A stretch of 64,000 nucleotides of DNA from contig CBDUZS010000005.1 of NCBI GenBank assembly GCA_965371785.1, positions 1 through 64,000 of the forward strand, in the 5' to 3' direction. The stretch comes from CBDUZS01 sp965371785. Lineage in GTDB: Bacteria; Fermentibacterota; Fermentibacteria; Fermentibacterales; JCC-6. Both the position numbers and the translations under genes were made by a program. How positions within the stretch are numbered: the stretch's first letter is position 1; each line of letters starts with the position of its first letter. The notes below the pieces were generated by a model. The model was not told the origin of the DNA. It ran no database searches and saw only the letters and a list, made by a program, of their open reading frames with translations. This document shows, in pieces, positions 52,121 to 60,525 of the stretch.

Positions 52121-52149
52121 TTGACAGAACAGTCCGTATAGCGTAGACT
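52121..52149 (+). promoter_or_regulatory. Promoter for the small lipoprotein at 52191
   Basis: Perfect TTGACA at 52121-52126, 17-base spacer, TAGACT at 52144-52149. It lies in the 97-base gap before the lipoprotein gene. Confidence 0.6.
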
Positions 52150-52190
52150 GCACGCTGGGTATTTTTTGACACATACTTTGGGGGTAATCA

Positions 52191-52544
52191 ATGCTCAGGA
52201 TAGTATCTGCAACGATAATCGTTGGCCTTCTCGTCCTCGCCTGCGGTGGCGGAGCCGGAAGCCCCGAGGCTGCCGTAAAAGGCTTCTTCGACGCCATGAA
52301 GGATGGAGACATCGACAAAGCCATTACATACCTTCCCGATGGTGAGGTCGACGACGATACAAAGGCTGGTCTCGAGATGGCAGCTGCATTCATCAACATG
52401 ATGGAGATAGAGATCGTCGGCAGCGAGGTCGATGGCGACGAAGCCGTCGTTACGGTCAAGATGACTATTATGGGCGAGGAGACAGAGGAAGACCTTCCTC
52501 TGATTCTCGAGGGCGGAAGCTGGAAGCTTTCAGAAGGTTTCTAG
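52191..52544 (+). CDS. Small DUF4878-like lipoprotein
   Basis: 117 residues with a lipoprotein signal (GLLVLACGGG, Cys about 18). SPEAAVKGFFDAMKDGDIDKAITYL followed by strand-rich DEAVVTVKMTIMGEE and a final GGSWKLSEGF fits the DUF4878/SnoaL-like pattern. It is a single-gene unit with its own promoter and terminator. Confidence 0.8.
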   Translation: MLRIVSATIIVGLLVLACGGGAGSPEAAVKGFFDAMKDGDIDKAITYLPDGEVDDDTKAGLEMAAAFINMMEIEIVGSEVDGDEAVVTVKMTIMGEETEEDLPLILEGGSWKLSEGF

Positions 52545-52565
52545 ATCCGGCTTGAAATGATATTG

Positions 52566-52595
52566 GAAGCCCCGGTTTCTGCCGGGGCTTCTTCG
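52566..52595 (+). terminator. Intrinsic terminator after the small lipoprotein gene
   Basis: Perfect ten-base stem GAAGCCCCGG / CCGGGGCTTC with loop TTTCTG, followed by TTCG. Lies between converging genes. Confidence 0.85.
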
Positions 52596-52610
52596 TGGCT
52601 GAGATTCGGA

Positions 52611-53027
52611 TCAGATTTCCTTATCGGAAGACGGCAGCATCGACGCCTCCCAGTCATCCTCTCTCAACAGAACGAGAACAGCGGAGTTTGGTACTACGAA
52701 GTACTTCTTTCCCTCCAGGTTTATCTCGTATGCGGAGTTTTTCACGTACAGGATGAAATCGCCCTTGGCAGCCTGCAGCGGGAAGTAGCGTTGTTCCTCT
52801 CTTGTAGTCTGTTTCCAGGGCTCACTGTCCGCATTGAAAGTGCCGGGGACCGGATAACCCGGACCGACCGCTTCAACCCAGCCGTTGGATATCTTCTTTC
52901 CGTCAATTGCTGAGTCGGGGAGGTATAAACCGGAATGAGTTCTCTCGGAGGGAGAGAGGGGGGACACCAGGAGCCTGTCGCCCGTTACTATCAGTCTTTT
53001 CTTACCTACGTACTTGGAGTCATCCAT
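52611..53027 (-). CDS. GroES-like co-chaperonin protein with insertion
   Basis: 138 residues from the ATG at 53027; a longer frame upstream runs into tRNA-Ser and is unlikely. The Cpn10 fold is visible: LIVTGDRLLVSPLSPSERTH, SGLYLPDSAI, NGWVEAVGPGYPVPGTF, then KGDFILYVKNSAYEINLEGK and VVPNSAVLVLLRED. About 20 residues (NADSEPWKQTTREEQRYFPL) are inserted before the second half. Similar GroES-like proteins with this insertion occur in Bacteroidetes apart from groEL. No groEL is nearby, so chaperonin activity is not assured. Confidence 0.82.
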   Translation of the reverse strand: MDDSKYVGKKRLIVTGDRLLVSPLSPSERTHSGLYLPDSAIDGKKISNGWVEAVGPGYPVPGTFNADSEPWKQTTREEQRYFPLQAAKGDFILYVKNSAYEINLEGKKYFVVPNSAVLVLLREDDWEASMLPSSDKEI

Positions 53028-53061
53028 CCTTTTCCCCGAGTCGAGTGGAGTATAAGAAATA

Positions 53062-53146
53062 TGGCGGAGGACCGGGGACTCGAACCCCGAAGGGCATGGC
53101 CCGGCGGATTTCAAATCCGCTGCCTTACCAATTAGACTAGTCCTCC
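53062..53146 (-). tRNA. tRNA-Ser (UGA), CCA encoded
   Basis: 85 bases. Acceptor GGAGGAC / GTCCTCC, anticodon stem GCGGA/TCCGC with loop TTTGAAA (anticodon TGA), long class II variable arm GGGC-CAT-GCCC, T-arm CGGGG TTCGAGT CCCCG, discriminator G and encoded CCA. Confidence 0.95.
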
Positions 53147-53204
53147 GCAGGGGTCAGATTTATACTAATAGCTTGAAAAACGGTCAAACAGAGGGAGGCG
53201 TTAC

Positions 53205-53735
53205 TTGGCAACCGAAGTGGAGCTCAAGTTCCCCGTGGATGGGTTTCAGGAAATAACCTTGCGTCTCCGTGAACTCTGCTCTATTCCAGGCGAAGCGACT
53301 CCGGAGGAGAATTTAGTCTTCGACACACCGAACCGTCTTCTCGGGAAGAGAAACGTACTCCTCCGTCTCAGACTGACCGCCGGTCATACCATCCTCACCG
53401 TGAAGGGACCCGTCAGGGATTCCGCCATGAAGGTCAGAAGCGAGTTCGAGACCCGGCTGTCCAGCAGCCTTGATGAGGCACGACAGATTTTCGAAACCCT
53501 GGGTTACGAAGTGGTTGCCAGCTATGAGAAGATCAGACAGGTGTCACGGCTGGGTAACGTCACGGTCTGCCTGGACGAACTATGGTTCGGCTCCTTCGTC
53601 GAGCTGGAGGCTTCGACCGAGGAAGATCTTGCCGATGCAGCGCTCAAGTTGGGTTTCGATCCGTCTCACGGCTTGTCGCGGAGTTATCTGAATCTCGAGG
53701 CCGAGGCTCGAATCGCTGAAAGCATCGGGGAATGA
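53205..53735 (+). CDS. CYTH-domain protein (class IV adenylate cyclase/triphosphatase family)
   Basis: 176 residues. The N-terminal EVELKF gives the ExExK signature, followed by acidic/basic strands LRLRLTAGHTILTVKGP, VRSEFETRL and VCLDELWFGSFVELE of the triphosphate tunnel fold. Members hydrolyse tripolyphosphate or thiamine triphosphate, or make cAMP; no choice can be made here. TTG start with GAGGGAGG upstream; it overlaps the next gene by four bases. Confidence 0.87.
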   Translation: MATEVELKFPVDGFQEITLRLRELCSIPGEATPEENLVFDTPNRLLGKRNVLLRLRLTAGHTILTVKGPVRDSAMKVRSEFETRLSSSLDEARQIFETLGYEVVASYEKIRQVSRLGNVTVCLDELWFGSFVELEASTEEDLADAALKLGFDPSHGLSRSYLNLEAEARIAESIGE

Positions 53736-54517
53736 ACCTGATCGTACTGACTGCCCTGCTGGCATCTATCCCGGTTATCAATGTCGAAACGTTGCAGCAA
53801 CCGGAAAGCCAGCCCGATGAAGAGACCGAAGTCGAGGAGCCTTCTCAGGCCCCGGATTCATTCCTGGACCCGTACAGGAAACCGGATGACGGAAAAGGTT
53901 TATGCGGCTGCTTCCAGTCGGTTTTCTGGGATGTATTCGAAATACCGTTCAGAATCGTTGGCTCCGTCGATATAGGCTACAACTCTGATCCGTGGAAGTT
54001 TGCGGGTGTAAGAGCATCGCGTGGTGCGGGAAACCCCATCGCGATCGATCTCGAAGCCGGGATGAGCCGCACAGGCAAAGAAAGAGGCTGGGAAGCTTCT
54101 GGAACGTTCAGGTTCCCCTCCCCCATGTCTCTGGATTTTCTTTACCATGATGTTCGGCCGGGTGAGGACCGAAAGGAATTCGCACTGTTCTACGCCGGTG
54201 TCCCCATCCAGCTTCTCTTCGATTCTCCACTATCCATCGAGACCGGAGGAGGGCTCCTTCTCGGGTGGGAAGATGACCGGGACGTACTCAGCGGAGGTTA
54301 CGTCCAGCTAAGGGGAAGATTGTACTACTTCGGAGGAGGTTCCCTGGCAGCGGATTACAGGCTTGCCTGGTTGAACGGGCGCCCCTTGCACAGGGGTTCG
54401 GGCAGGCTCTACTGGTGCGAGGCTCCATTCTCTCTCTGGGCTGGATACACTGTTTTGCGAAATTGTCAGGGAGAAGTACTCCATGGTCCGGGGGCTGGTC
54501 TTGGTGTTTTCTTCTGA
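53732..54517 (+). CDS. Exported, probably beta-barrel-like protein of unknown function
   Basis: 261 residues with a signal peptide (NLIVLTALLASIPVI), an acidic linker (about 22-45), a cysteine pair LCGCF near residue 56, and then alternating strands (IDLEAGMSRTGKERGWEASG, FALFYAGVPIQLLFDSPLSI, YVQLRGRLYYFGGGSLAADY) ending in Phe. Looks like a small outer-membrane barrel. Overlaps the next gene by 35 bases. Confidence 0.65.
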   Translation: MNLIVLTALLASIPVINVETLQQPESQPDEETEVEEPSQAPDSFLDPYRKPDDGKGLCGCFQSVFWDVFEIPFRIVGSVDIGYNSDPWKFAGVRASRGAGNPIAIDLEAGMSRTGKERGWEASGTFRFPSPMSLDFLYHDVRPGEDRKEFALFYAGVPIQLLFDSPLSIETGGGLLLGWEDDRDVLSGGYVQLRGRLYYFGGGSLAADYRLAWLNGRPLHRGSGRLYWCEAPFSLWAGYTVLRNCQGEVLHGPGAGLGVFF

Positions 54518-56081
54518 CCTGAACCGGCGCTTTACCGCAGCCGCAGCAGTACTGCTCTTCCTTGTCGTATCCGTTGTGCTGATGCCGAGCGGTTTCTGGG
54601 TTATCGACGAGGCTGGCAGGTATCTCCAGACCGTGTCCCTCTCCCGCTCCATCGAGCTGCCTCCCGAGATAGGTTACCCCGGTGCCTTTCTCCTGGGAGA
54701 TTCCGCAGGAGAACTTCGCCCGCTGCCTTACCATTATGGGTACATGAGTGGCGGGAGGCTCTTCTCACAGTACAGCCCCCTCATGGCATTCATAACGCTG
54801 CCCCTTTTCCTGCTTGTGGGAAGACCGGGCATGTTCTTCCTCCCAGTTGTGGGTGCAGCCGTGCTGTGGATCATGCTGTCGAAGGTTGCGAGGAGAAGTG
54901 GATTTTCCGCATGGTCTGCAGCCCTGCTTCCTGCTGCCTGTACACCTCTTCTCTTCTACGGTTCAACGATCTGGTCTCACAATGCCGCCATTGCCCTGGG
55001 TCTCGGAGCATGGATTGCTTCGGGGAACGGCAGGACGACTTGCAGTCTTCTGCTGGCTCTCGGCGCTTCGCTTCTTCGAGTGGAAATGCTTGTTCTCTTC
55101 CCGTTTCTTCTGATGAGAGGGGGAAAGAACGGTCTGACCAGGAGGCTTGTACTGTCAGCATTGTGCATGGCTGTCTTCATTGCTGCTTCTCGGCTACTCA
55201 CCGGGGAATGGATTGGTTCCCATCTGCTGGCAAGCGGTTCGGAGCAGGATCTGTACGGTCATGCCTCGATGAGCCTGCTCGGTGCGAAGCTGTTCGTTTT
55301 CTCGAGAAGCCTGCTCTTCGTTCTTCCCGGTGTATCTCCCGGCCTGAACGTTGCTGCGGGTACAACGTTATGGCTTCTCTGGTTTCTTTCGTTCAGGAAG
55401 GGAAAGCCAGGTAGAATCGCCTTCTTCCTCGGGTTGGCGATCTGCGTTGCGGCAATATGGTCGGCTGTCAGCCGGGACTTCAGACTGCTCGATCTCTTCA
55501 CTATGAAACATCCGCTATTGGTGTTTCCTGCTCTCTGGCTGGTAAAGCCCCGCGAATGGAAGGTTCCATCCGCAATGATCCTCATTCTTCTGCTTGCTGC
55601 CGGGCCAATGCACGTGGAAGATCTTGCATGGGGGATCCGCCTGCTGATGCTTCCCCTCTTCATGCTCGTCCTTCGTGCCGAACCGATGAGAGGAAGGATG
55701 CCGGGGGTGCTTCTCGCGGGGTCACTCTGCATCGTTCTCGCAATGGGATCTCTCTGGACCAAGAGACAGCGTTCGGAAGAACTGGTCAATCTCACCGAAG
55801 CAGCGGGCAGTGCTGTGATCTGCACATCATGGCTTCTTCCCGGCGAGTTTGCAGAGCTGCAGGCTGAAGGCATTCCCGTGGTCATGGCTGACAGATCGGG
55901 GGATTTTCTTCTGGCACTCGATCTCATGTCAGGTCTTGATCCGGTTGTTGTCTGTCTCGAAAGGGATATTGCGACCACGCTGACCGTTCTGTCCGGTGCC
56001 GGGTACGAGCCGGGGATCAGGGGCGTAATCAGTTTCGATCCTTTGCTCGGGGCTGCGGTCGTGAACCCACAGGCTCGCTGA
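54483..56081 (+). CDS. Polytopic membrane protein, glycosyltransferase-like topology
   Basis: 532 residues with about eleven to twelve hydrophobic segments. An early extracytoplasmic loop with FWVIDEAGRYLQTVSLSRS and the first-loop acidic residues recall GT-C-type glycosyltransferases that use lipid-linked sugars, but no firm motif supports this. The C-terminal 120 residues are a soluble alpha/beta domain (GSAVICTSWLLPGEFAELQA, VVVCLERDIATTLTVL). It may start slightly later than the ATG at 54483. A TTGACA at 56086-56091 follows in the gap to the next gene, with no clear -10. Confidence 0.6.
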   Translation: MVRGLVLVFSSDLNRRFTAAAAVLLFLVVSVVLMPSGFWVIDEAGRYLQTVSLSRSIELPPEIGYPGAFLLGDSAGELRPLPYHYGYMSGGRLFSQYSPLMAFITLPLFLLVGRPGMFFLPVVGAAVLWIMLSKVARRSGFSAWSAALLPAACTPLLFYGSTIWSHNAAIALGLGAWIASGNGRTTCSLLLALGASLLRVEMLVLFPFLLMRGGKNGLTRRLVLSALCMAVFIAASRLLTGEWIGSHLLASGSEQDLYGHASMSLLGAKLFVFSRSLLFVLPGVSPGLNVAAGTTLWLLWFLSFRKGKPGRIAFFLGLAICVAAIWSAVSRDFRLLDLFTMKHPLLVFPALWLVKPREWKVPSAMILILLLAAGPMHVEDLAWGIRLLMLPLFMLVLRAEPMRGRMPGVLLAGSLCIVLAMGSLWTKRQRSEELVNLTEAAGSAVICTSWLLPGEFAELQAEGIPVVMADRSGDFLLALDLMSGLDPVVVCLERDIATTLTVLSGAGYEPGIRGVISFDPLLGAAVVNPQAR

Positions 56082-56171
56082 ACACTTGACAGATGCTCCA
56101 GGCAATTACATACCTCGGTTCCCGATTGAGGACATTCTATAGGAAATTACTGGCTGTTAAGGAGTTGAATA

Positions 56172-56738
56172 GTGACCGATCATAACATCATCGAGAGAAA
56201 ACTGAAGACGGATATCCACTTCAAGAACGCGCTGCGCAAGGATCTCGTCGAAAGTGTGCAGCAGCTGCATTCATGGCAGGAAAAGATCCATTCCCTGAAC
56301 AACATCCGTAAGACGAAGAAACTTCAGCAAACCGTAAGAAGGTATGCCGATTTCGTCGAGGATCTTCGTGCATTCCTCTCACCGCTGCTGGATGAGCTGG
56401 AGTCCAGGATCACTACCGAAATGGAGTTCAGCGATGATGAGATTCAACAGTTCACGGACGAGGTGAAAGAGGAGACCGCGCTGGCAGCAAAGGCCAGGGA
56501 CGCTTTCACACGTGCGAAAGAGGCGCTCGGAGATGTTGAAGAGAAGAAAAAGATAGACAGGGAAGAGCTCGATAAGCTGAAACATGATTACAGCGCTGCG
56601 TTCAAGGCGTTCAGACTGGAGAAACACAAACTCATCGAGGCCGAAGAGGAACTCCAGAGCGAGCTTGTCGACAAGGAAATATTCAAGCTCGAACTCAAGA
56701 GAATCCTCGTAGAGCGGCACTTCATCTCCGAGATATAG
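56172..56738 (+). CDS. Coiled-coil protein of unknown function
   Basis: 188 residues, almost wholly helical and highly charged, with heptad-like stretches (EETALAAKARDAFTRAKEAL, KKIDREELDKLKHDYSAAF, KLIEAEEELQSELVDKEIF). No signal peptide. GTG start with AAGGAG upstream. It is two bases from the MtfA-like gene, so it may act with it. Confidence 0.75.
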   Translation: MTDHNIIERKLKTDIHFKNALRKDLVESVQQLHSWQEKIHSLNNIRKTKKLQQTVRRYADFVEDLRAFLSPLLDELESRITTEMEFSDDEIQQFTDEVKEETALAAKARDAFTRAKEALGDVEEKKKIDREELDKLKHDYSAAFKAFRLEKHKLIEAEEELQSELVDKEIFKLELKRILVERHFISEI

Positions 56739-56740
56739 CC

Positions 56741-57631
56741 TTGCAGATCTTCCCGGTCAGGCTCATTAGGAGAAGACTGCTCGTCACCCTGGCAGCCTGT
56801 CTTCTGTGCTCCATCCCGTTCATCTGGTATGACAGGGGCCTGTTTGTCATTCCGGTCATCTGGCTGTCCGGTGCAGTCTACTACACGTTCATTTTCCTTC
56901 CCAGATACAATCGCAGGCGGCGAATCGCCTCCGTCCCCATGGACGAGAAGAGCCGGAGTATCCTCGAAAAAAGGGTTTCCTACTACCACGACCTGCCTGC
57001 GGAGGATAAGATAAGGTACGAAGCCGATATCAGAATCTTTATTGCCGAGAACAGGATTACGGGAATTGACGGTGTGGAGATCACCAGAGAGATCTCTCTG
57101 CTGGTTGCGGCTACCGCAATACGGCTGGTGTTCAGAAGACCTGAGTGGGAATACCGTGATTTCGGAGAGATACTGATCTATCCGGGTGGCTTCAGAATCG
57201 ACGGTTCCTATTCCACCGATTTGCGGCACAACGAGAATGCTGCAGCCGGAATGGTTCACTCCGATGGAGGAGTAATACTGTCACTGCCGCACCTGCTCCG
57301 GAGCTTCGATCACAAGGATGACGGCTTCAATGTGGGATACCACGAATTCGCTCACGTACTCGATGGATATCGTCCGGACGGAGTTCCGTCGGAACTCGAT
57401 CTCGGCTCCTACAGGCCCTGGGTGGAGGTCATGCAGAAGGAATTCGAGAAAGTGCATCGACACCGGTCAGTGCTCAGGGATTATGCCGGGACGAATCCAG
57501 CCGAGTTCTTCGCCGTTTCCGTCGAGACCTTCTTCGAGAAGCCGCACAAACTCAGGGAAAAGGCTCCCGATCTCTACGAACAGCTCGAAACGTTCTTCAA
57601 TCAGGATCCTGATTCGGGTCGAGCGGGTTAA
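56741..57631 (+). CDS. MtfA/M90-like zinc metallopeptidase with N-terminal membrane anchor
   Basis: 296 residues. Two membrane segments near residues 12-30 and 35-52 precede an M90-type domain: IFIAENRITGIDGVEITREI, then the zinc motif H201-EFA-H205 in VGYHEFAHVLDGY, and NPAEFFAVSVETFFEKP with the third ligand. E. coli MtfA is a soluble peptidase that binds the glucose-repressor Mlc; the anchor here is different. TTG start two bases after the coiled-coil gene. It overlaps pyrE tail-to-tail by four bases. Confidence 0.87.
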   Translation: MQIFPVRLIRRRLLVTLAACLLCSIPFIWYDRGLFVIPVIWLSGAVYYTFIFLPRYNRRRRIASVPMDEKSRSILEKRVSYYHDLPAEDKIRYEADIRIFIAENRITGIDGVEITREISLLVAATAIRLVFRRPEWEYRDFGEILIYPGGFRIDGSYSTDLRHNENAAAGMVHSDGGVILSLPHLLRSFDHKDDGFNVGYHEFAHVLDGYRPDGVPSELDLGSYRPWVEVMQKEFEKVHRHRSVLRDYAGTNPAEFFAVSVETFFEKPHKLREKAPDLYEQLETFFNQDPDSGRAG

Positions 57632-58215
57632 CTCTTTCCCGAGGATCCCGGTTTCGTGACAGGGATTCCATCGCGACATAGAGGACAATCTTCGACACTC
57701 CAGCTCTTTGCGTCAACCGTAAGAAGAGCCCGGTAGGGAACGTCAAGCTCCAGAGTTCCCTTCGTCCTGTCGACTAGAAGCCCGACCATGAGTACGGTCG
57801 ATTCGTGAGTGCTCAGGGCGGTTATCGATTCCCGTATGCTGCCGCCGGTGGTTACTACATCCTCCACGAGGAGAACTCTCGAGTTTTCGACGAGGCTCTG
57901 AAAACCCGATCTCAGCGACATTATGCCCTCGGCATTCCGCTGAAGAAACGCGAAAGGTTTTCCCAGCTTGCAGGCTGCAGCAAAACCGAAGACTATTGCA
58001 CCGAAGGCTGGAGCACAGACAACATCGATTTCCTCAGCGATGTCTTCCACCGAATCGGCCAGCATCGAGCCGAGTTCCATTACCAGATCCGGGTGCTGCA
58101 CGATTCTGATCTTCTCGAAGTATCTGCTTCCATGTCTTCCCGATGTGTATCTGAAATGCCCTTCCAGAAGAGCATCGCAGGATTTGAGTATGCCACGCAC
58201 TCTCGAATCGTCCAT
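57628..58215 (-). CDS. pyrE: Orotate phosphoribosyltransferase
   Basis: 195 residues; makes OMP from orotate and PRPP. The PRPP loop VLLVEDVVTTGGSIRES, GRHGSRYFEKIRI near the start and APAFGAIVFGFAAACKLGKP are typical of the archaeal/gram-positive-like PyrE group. A C-terminal CPLCRDGIPV adds two cysteines that are usual in this subgroup. Confidence 0.93.
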   Translation of the reverse strand: MDDSRVRGILKSCDALLEGHFRYTSGRHGSRYFEKIRIVQHPDLVMELGSMLADSVEDIAEEIDVVCAPAFGAIVFGFAAACKLGKPFAFLQRNAEGIMSLRSGFQSLVENSRVLLVEDVVTTGGSIRESITALSTHESTVLMVGLLVDRTKGTLELDVPYRALLTVDAKSWSVEDCPLCRDGIPVTKPGSSGKS

Positions 58216-58306
58216 TATCCGTCCTCTCGAACATGAAATGTATACGAACTCGGTTCTCGGAGGGAAGCATAATCAGAGGGATTCGAAGTGAGGAGTGTTG
58301 GTTTTC

Positions 58307-59608
58307 TCAGGGGCTGAAACTGAATGGATACTGGACTGTCAGGGCTCCTTCGTTCGAGTCGACGGAGCCGAATCTCCAGGTCTCGATTGCCCTCGCTAGC
58401 TCGAGCTCGAAGGCTGGATTGTAGGTGTTGGACTGCAGGATCCTGACATCTGAAACCCTGCCGCTGGGCTGAATGATCATTTCGATTTCGATGGTGCCGG
58501 AGAGAAGAGGATCGGTTCGGAGATGCTTGTTGTAGATGAAGGTGACTGAACTCCTCTTCTCCATGAGAACCTCCATTATCTCACCCGAAGAACGGGAGCT
58601 GAAAGACGCTCCATCGGACGACACCTGTGTAGTGGCGGAGGTGATATCTGTAAAGACCATCACGTGCTGAGTACCTGCATCGGCAGTGAGTGGAACCCCT
58701 GAATCCACCTGACCGCTGGTTGCGCTAACCGATCCGGCGATGCCCGTATCCTGGTTGAGAGAGCTCAGGGAGCCTGAATTGGCAAGAGAAGCCATGTCGA
58801 TTCCGCCTGCGGTCAGCATTGCTATGAGATCCTCTGTTGATGTGGGAACCTCGGTTGAGGCAATGTACGGTTGAATCGTACTCGATGATGTATCGGGAAC
58901 AGCATGATCCGGAGGATGGAATGTCTGAGTACCGCCTGTACCTGTTTCAGCAGTACTGCCTGCAGAGGAGTCGAAAAGATCAGGATTCGTGAGTTCGGTC
59001 GTTCCGGTGAGAGAAGTGTCCGAAGCGGTAACAGCCGATGCTCCACTGTTCTCTGCAAGCGCAACGGCAGTTCCCGTCTGAATCTCCAGGAGCCCTAACG
59101 ACATCTCGTGATGAAAGCCCGGTTCTGCCATGAGGGTGAACACCTCTGGTTCGAAACCTACCGCGTAGACGGCAATGTTGTAGTCGGTGCCGCCCATCAG
59201 ACCGTCAACCAGCATGGGCGTTACACCCAGCAGCACATCGTCGAGAGTCACGAATGCACCGGGTGGATCACTCTGGACGAGTGCTGTTGCCATGCTCTCC
59301 AGTCTGACGGAACTCAGCAGTTCGCGAAGCCTGGGATTGGCGCTCGGGCTGAAATCGTAGTACGTGTCCAGCTTCAGCAGTTCGAAGTAAGCGTTTCTGG
59401 CGTCGTCCAGCTGCCCCATTGCGTAGTAGGCCGAGCCGAGCCGGTCGTATGCTCTGAGTTGCTCGTCGTACGAGAGCACGCTGCTGGCGATGAGCTCTTC
59501 CAGGGAGATGATCGTTCCGGGGATGTCACCCATCATATAGAGTTCTATCGCTTCATCGACAGTGGCTGCCCCTGTCAATGAAGCGGCAAGCAGCAGAGAA
59601 ACGATCAT
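58307..59608 (-). CDS. Exported protein with TPR, PEGA and TonB-C/AgmX-like domains
   Basis: 433 residues from ATG 59608; the upstream frame lacks a good start. Signal peptide MIVSLLLAASLTGAA; a TPR-like segment (AYDRLGSAYYAMGQLDDARN); a PEGA domain (DPPGAFVTLDDVLLGVTPML); a Ser/Thr/Gly-rich disordered region of about 170 residues; and a TonB_C/AgmX-like end (GTIEIEMIIQPSGRVSDVRI, ELELARAIETWRFG). It has no membrane anchor beyond the signal. Probably a periplasmic or surface protein that links components; function unknown. Confidence 0.8.
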   Translation of the reverse strand: MIVSLLLAASLTGAATVDEAIELYMMGDIPGTIISLEELIASSVLSYDEQLRAYDRLGSAYYAMGQLDDARNAYFELLKLDTYYDFSPSANPRLRELLSSVRLESMATALVQSDPPGAFVTLDDVLLGVTPMLVDGLMGGTDYNIAVYAVGFEPEVFTLMAEPGFHHEMSLGLLEIQTGTAVALAENSGASAVTASDTSLTGTTELTNPDLFDSSAGSTAETGTGGTQTFHPPDHAVPDTSSSTIQPYIASTEVPTSTEDLIAMLTAGGIDMASLANSGSLSSLNQDTGIAGSVSATSGQVDSGVPLTADAGTQHVMVFTDITSATTQVSSDGASFSSRSSGEIMEVLMEKRSSVTFIYNKHLRTDPLLSGTIEIEMIIQPSGRVSDVRILQSNTYNPAFELELARAIETWRFGSVDSNEGALTVQYPFSFSP

Positions 59609-59831
59609 TATTCGGATACACCCCCTCAGCGGGACAATGAACCAAGCCTGCTCGAACGTCAACGAGCAAAGATCGATACCTGCCTGTTGTCCCGATAAAC
59701 TGTCCTGATCGAAGTGGCGGCCTGCAGAGAACTGCTTCCCGATTGCATCCGGGAACAACGAGGTTGACGGCAGCTATACTCGGTTGGCATCCCGGTGTTG
59801 TTACCGAGGACTCCATGGAGGGGCGAAAGAG

Positions 59832-60404
59832 ATGAGATTCGTTACGAGAATGAAGACAGGTTTCGTTGTTCTTGCAGTCGTTACGGGAGTGAGCGTTCTC
59901 GCGGGGTGCTGGAATCCCGTAAATCCAACTTACAGTCCCCCCTCTGGTCCTGCGTACTACTCGTTCTGTGACAGCGCCTGGAAGGTGATCAAGAATCTCG
60001 AATACGCATACCAGGCAAAGGATATTGAACACTACACGGCATGCTTCAGAGAGGATTTCGAGTTCCACCTTCTCGAAGTGGACTGGGCCAACTACTGGGG
60101 TGGTCCCGAGGAAGATACATGGTGGGGGCTCGACGTCGAGGAGGAGTTCCACATCGCCATGTTCGATTTCGTGGACGATATCGAACTCGAGCTTTCCGGT
60201 ATTGCCGAATGGCCCTGGAGCCCCGATTCCACAGGTCAGTCCTGGGAGCTCCCGAGAACGTTCACTCTCAAGGTCTACTACACGGTTCAAGGCTCGCCCT
60301 GGACTGGTTCCCAGGCATCTGGAACGGCTCTTTTCATTTGCAGAACGGACACTTCGACCGGTGAGTGGTACATCTGGCAGTGGTTCGACCAATCCGAGAC
60401 ATGA
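59832..60404 (+). CDS. Lipoprotein, first of a tandem pair
   Basis: 190 residues from ATG 59832. Lipoprotein signal GVSVLAGCWNPVNP. The body has FCDSAWKVIKNLEYAYQAKD and ACFREDFEFHLLEVDWA, then strands, fitting a SnoaL/NTF2-like fold; not a named family. Shares nearly all conserved blocks with the next gene. The leader before its start is also duplicated. Confidence 0.8.
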   Translation: MRFVTRMKTGFVVLAVVTGVSVLAGCWNPVNPTYSPPSGPAYYSFCDSAWKVIKNLEYAYQAKDIEHYTACFREDFEFHLLEVDWANYWGGPEEDTWWGLDVEEEFHIAMFDFVDDIELELSGIAEWPWSPDSTGQSWELPRTFTLKVYYTVQGSPWTGSQASGTALFICRTDTSTGEWYIWQWFDQSET

Positions 60405-60525
60405 CGGGACCGTAACAACAGCTGATTGCATCAGGAACAATTAGCTTGACCTGGAGTTATATAGCAGTGATTATCCCGATATTGTTACAATGAACTTCAT
60501 GGAGGATTACCGACAGGTGAGAATA

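Noticed and set aside
52166..52171. Second TTGACA as -35 for the small lipoprotein
   Set aside because: A -10 at normal distance would fall on the start codon; the TTGACA at 52121 with TAGACT is better placed.
52611..53114. Longer GroES-like protein starting at 53114
   Set aside because: The added 29 residues are translated from the tRNA-Ser gene; the ATG at 53027 gives the usual Cpn10 start.
56086..56116. Promoter before the coiled-coil gene from TTGACA at 56086
   Set aside because: No -10 hexamer with the key T, A and T residues at 16-18 bases; left as a note only.
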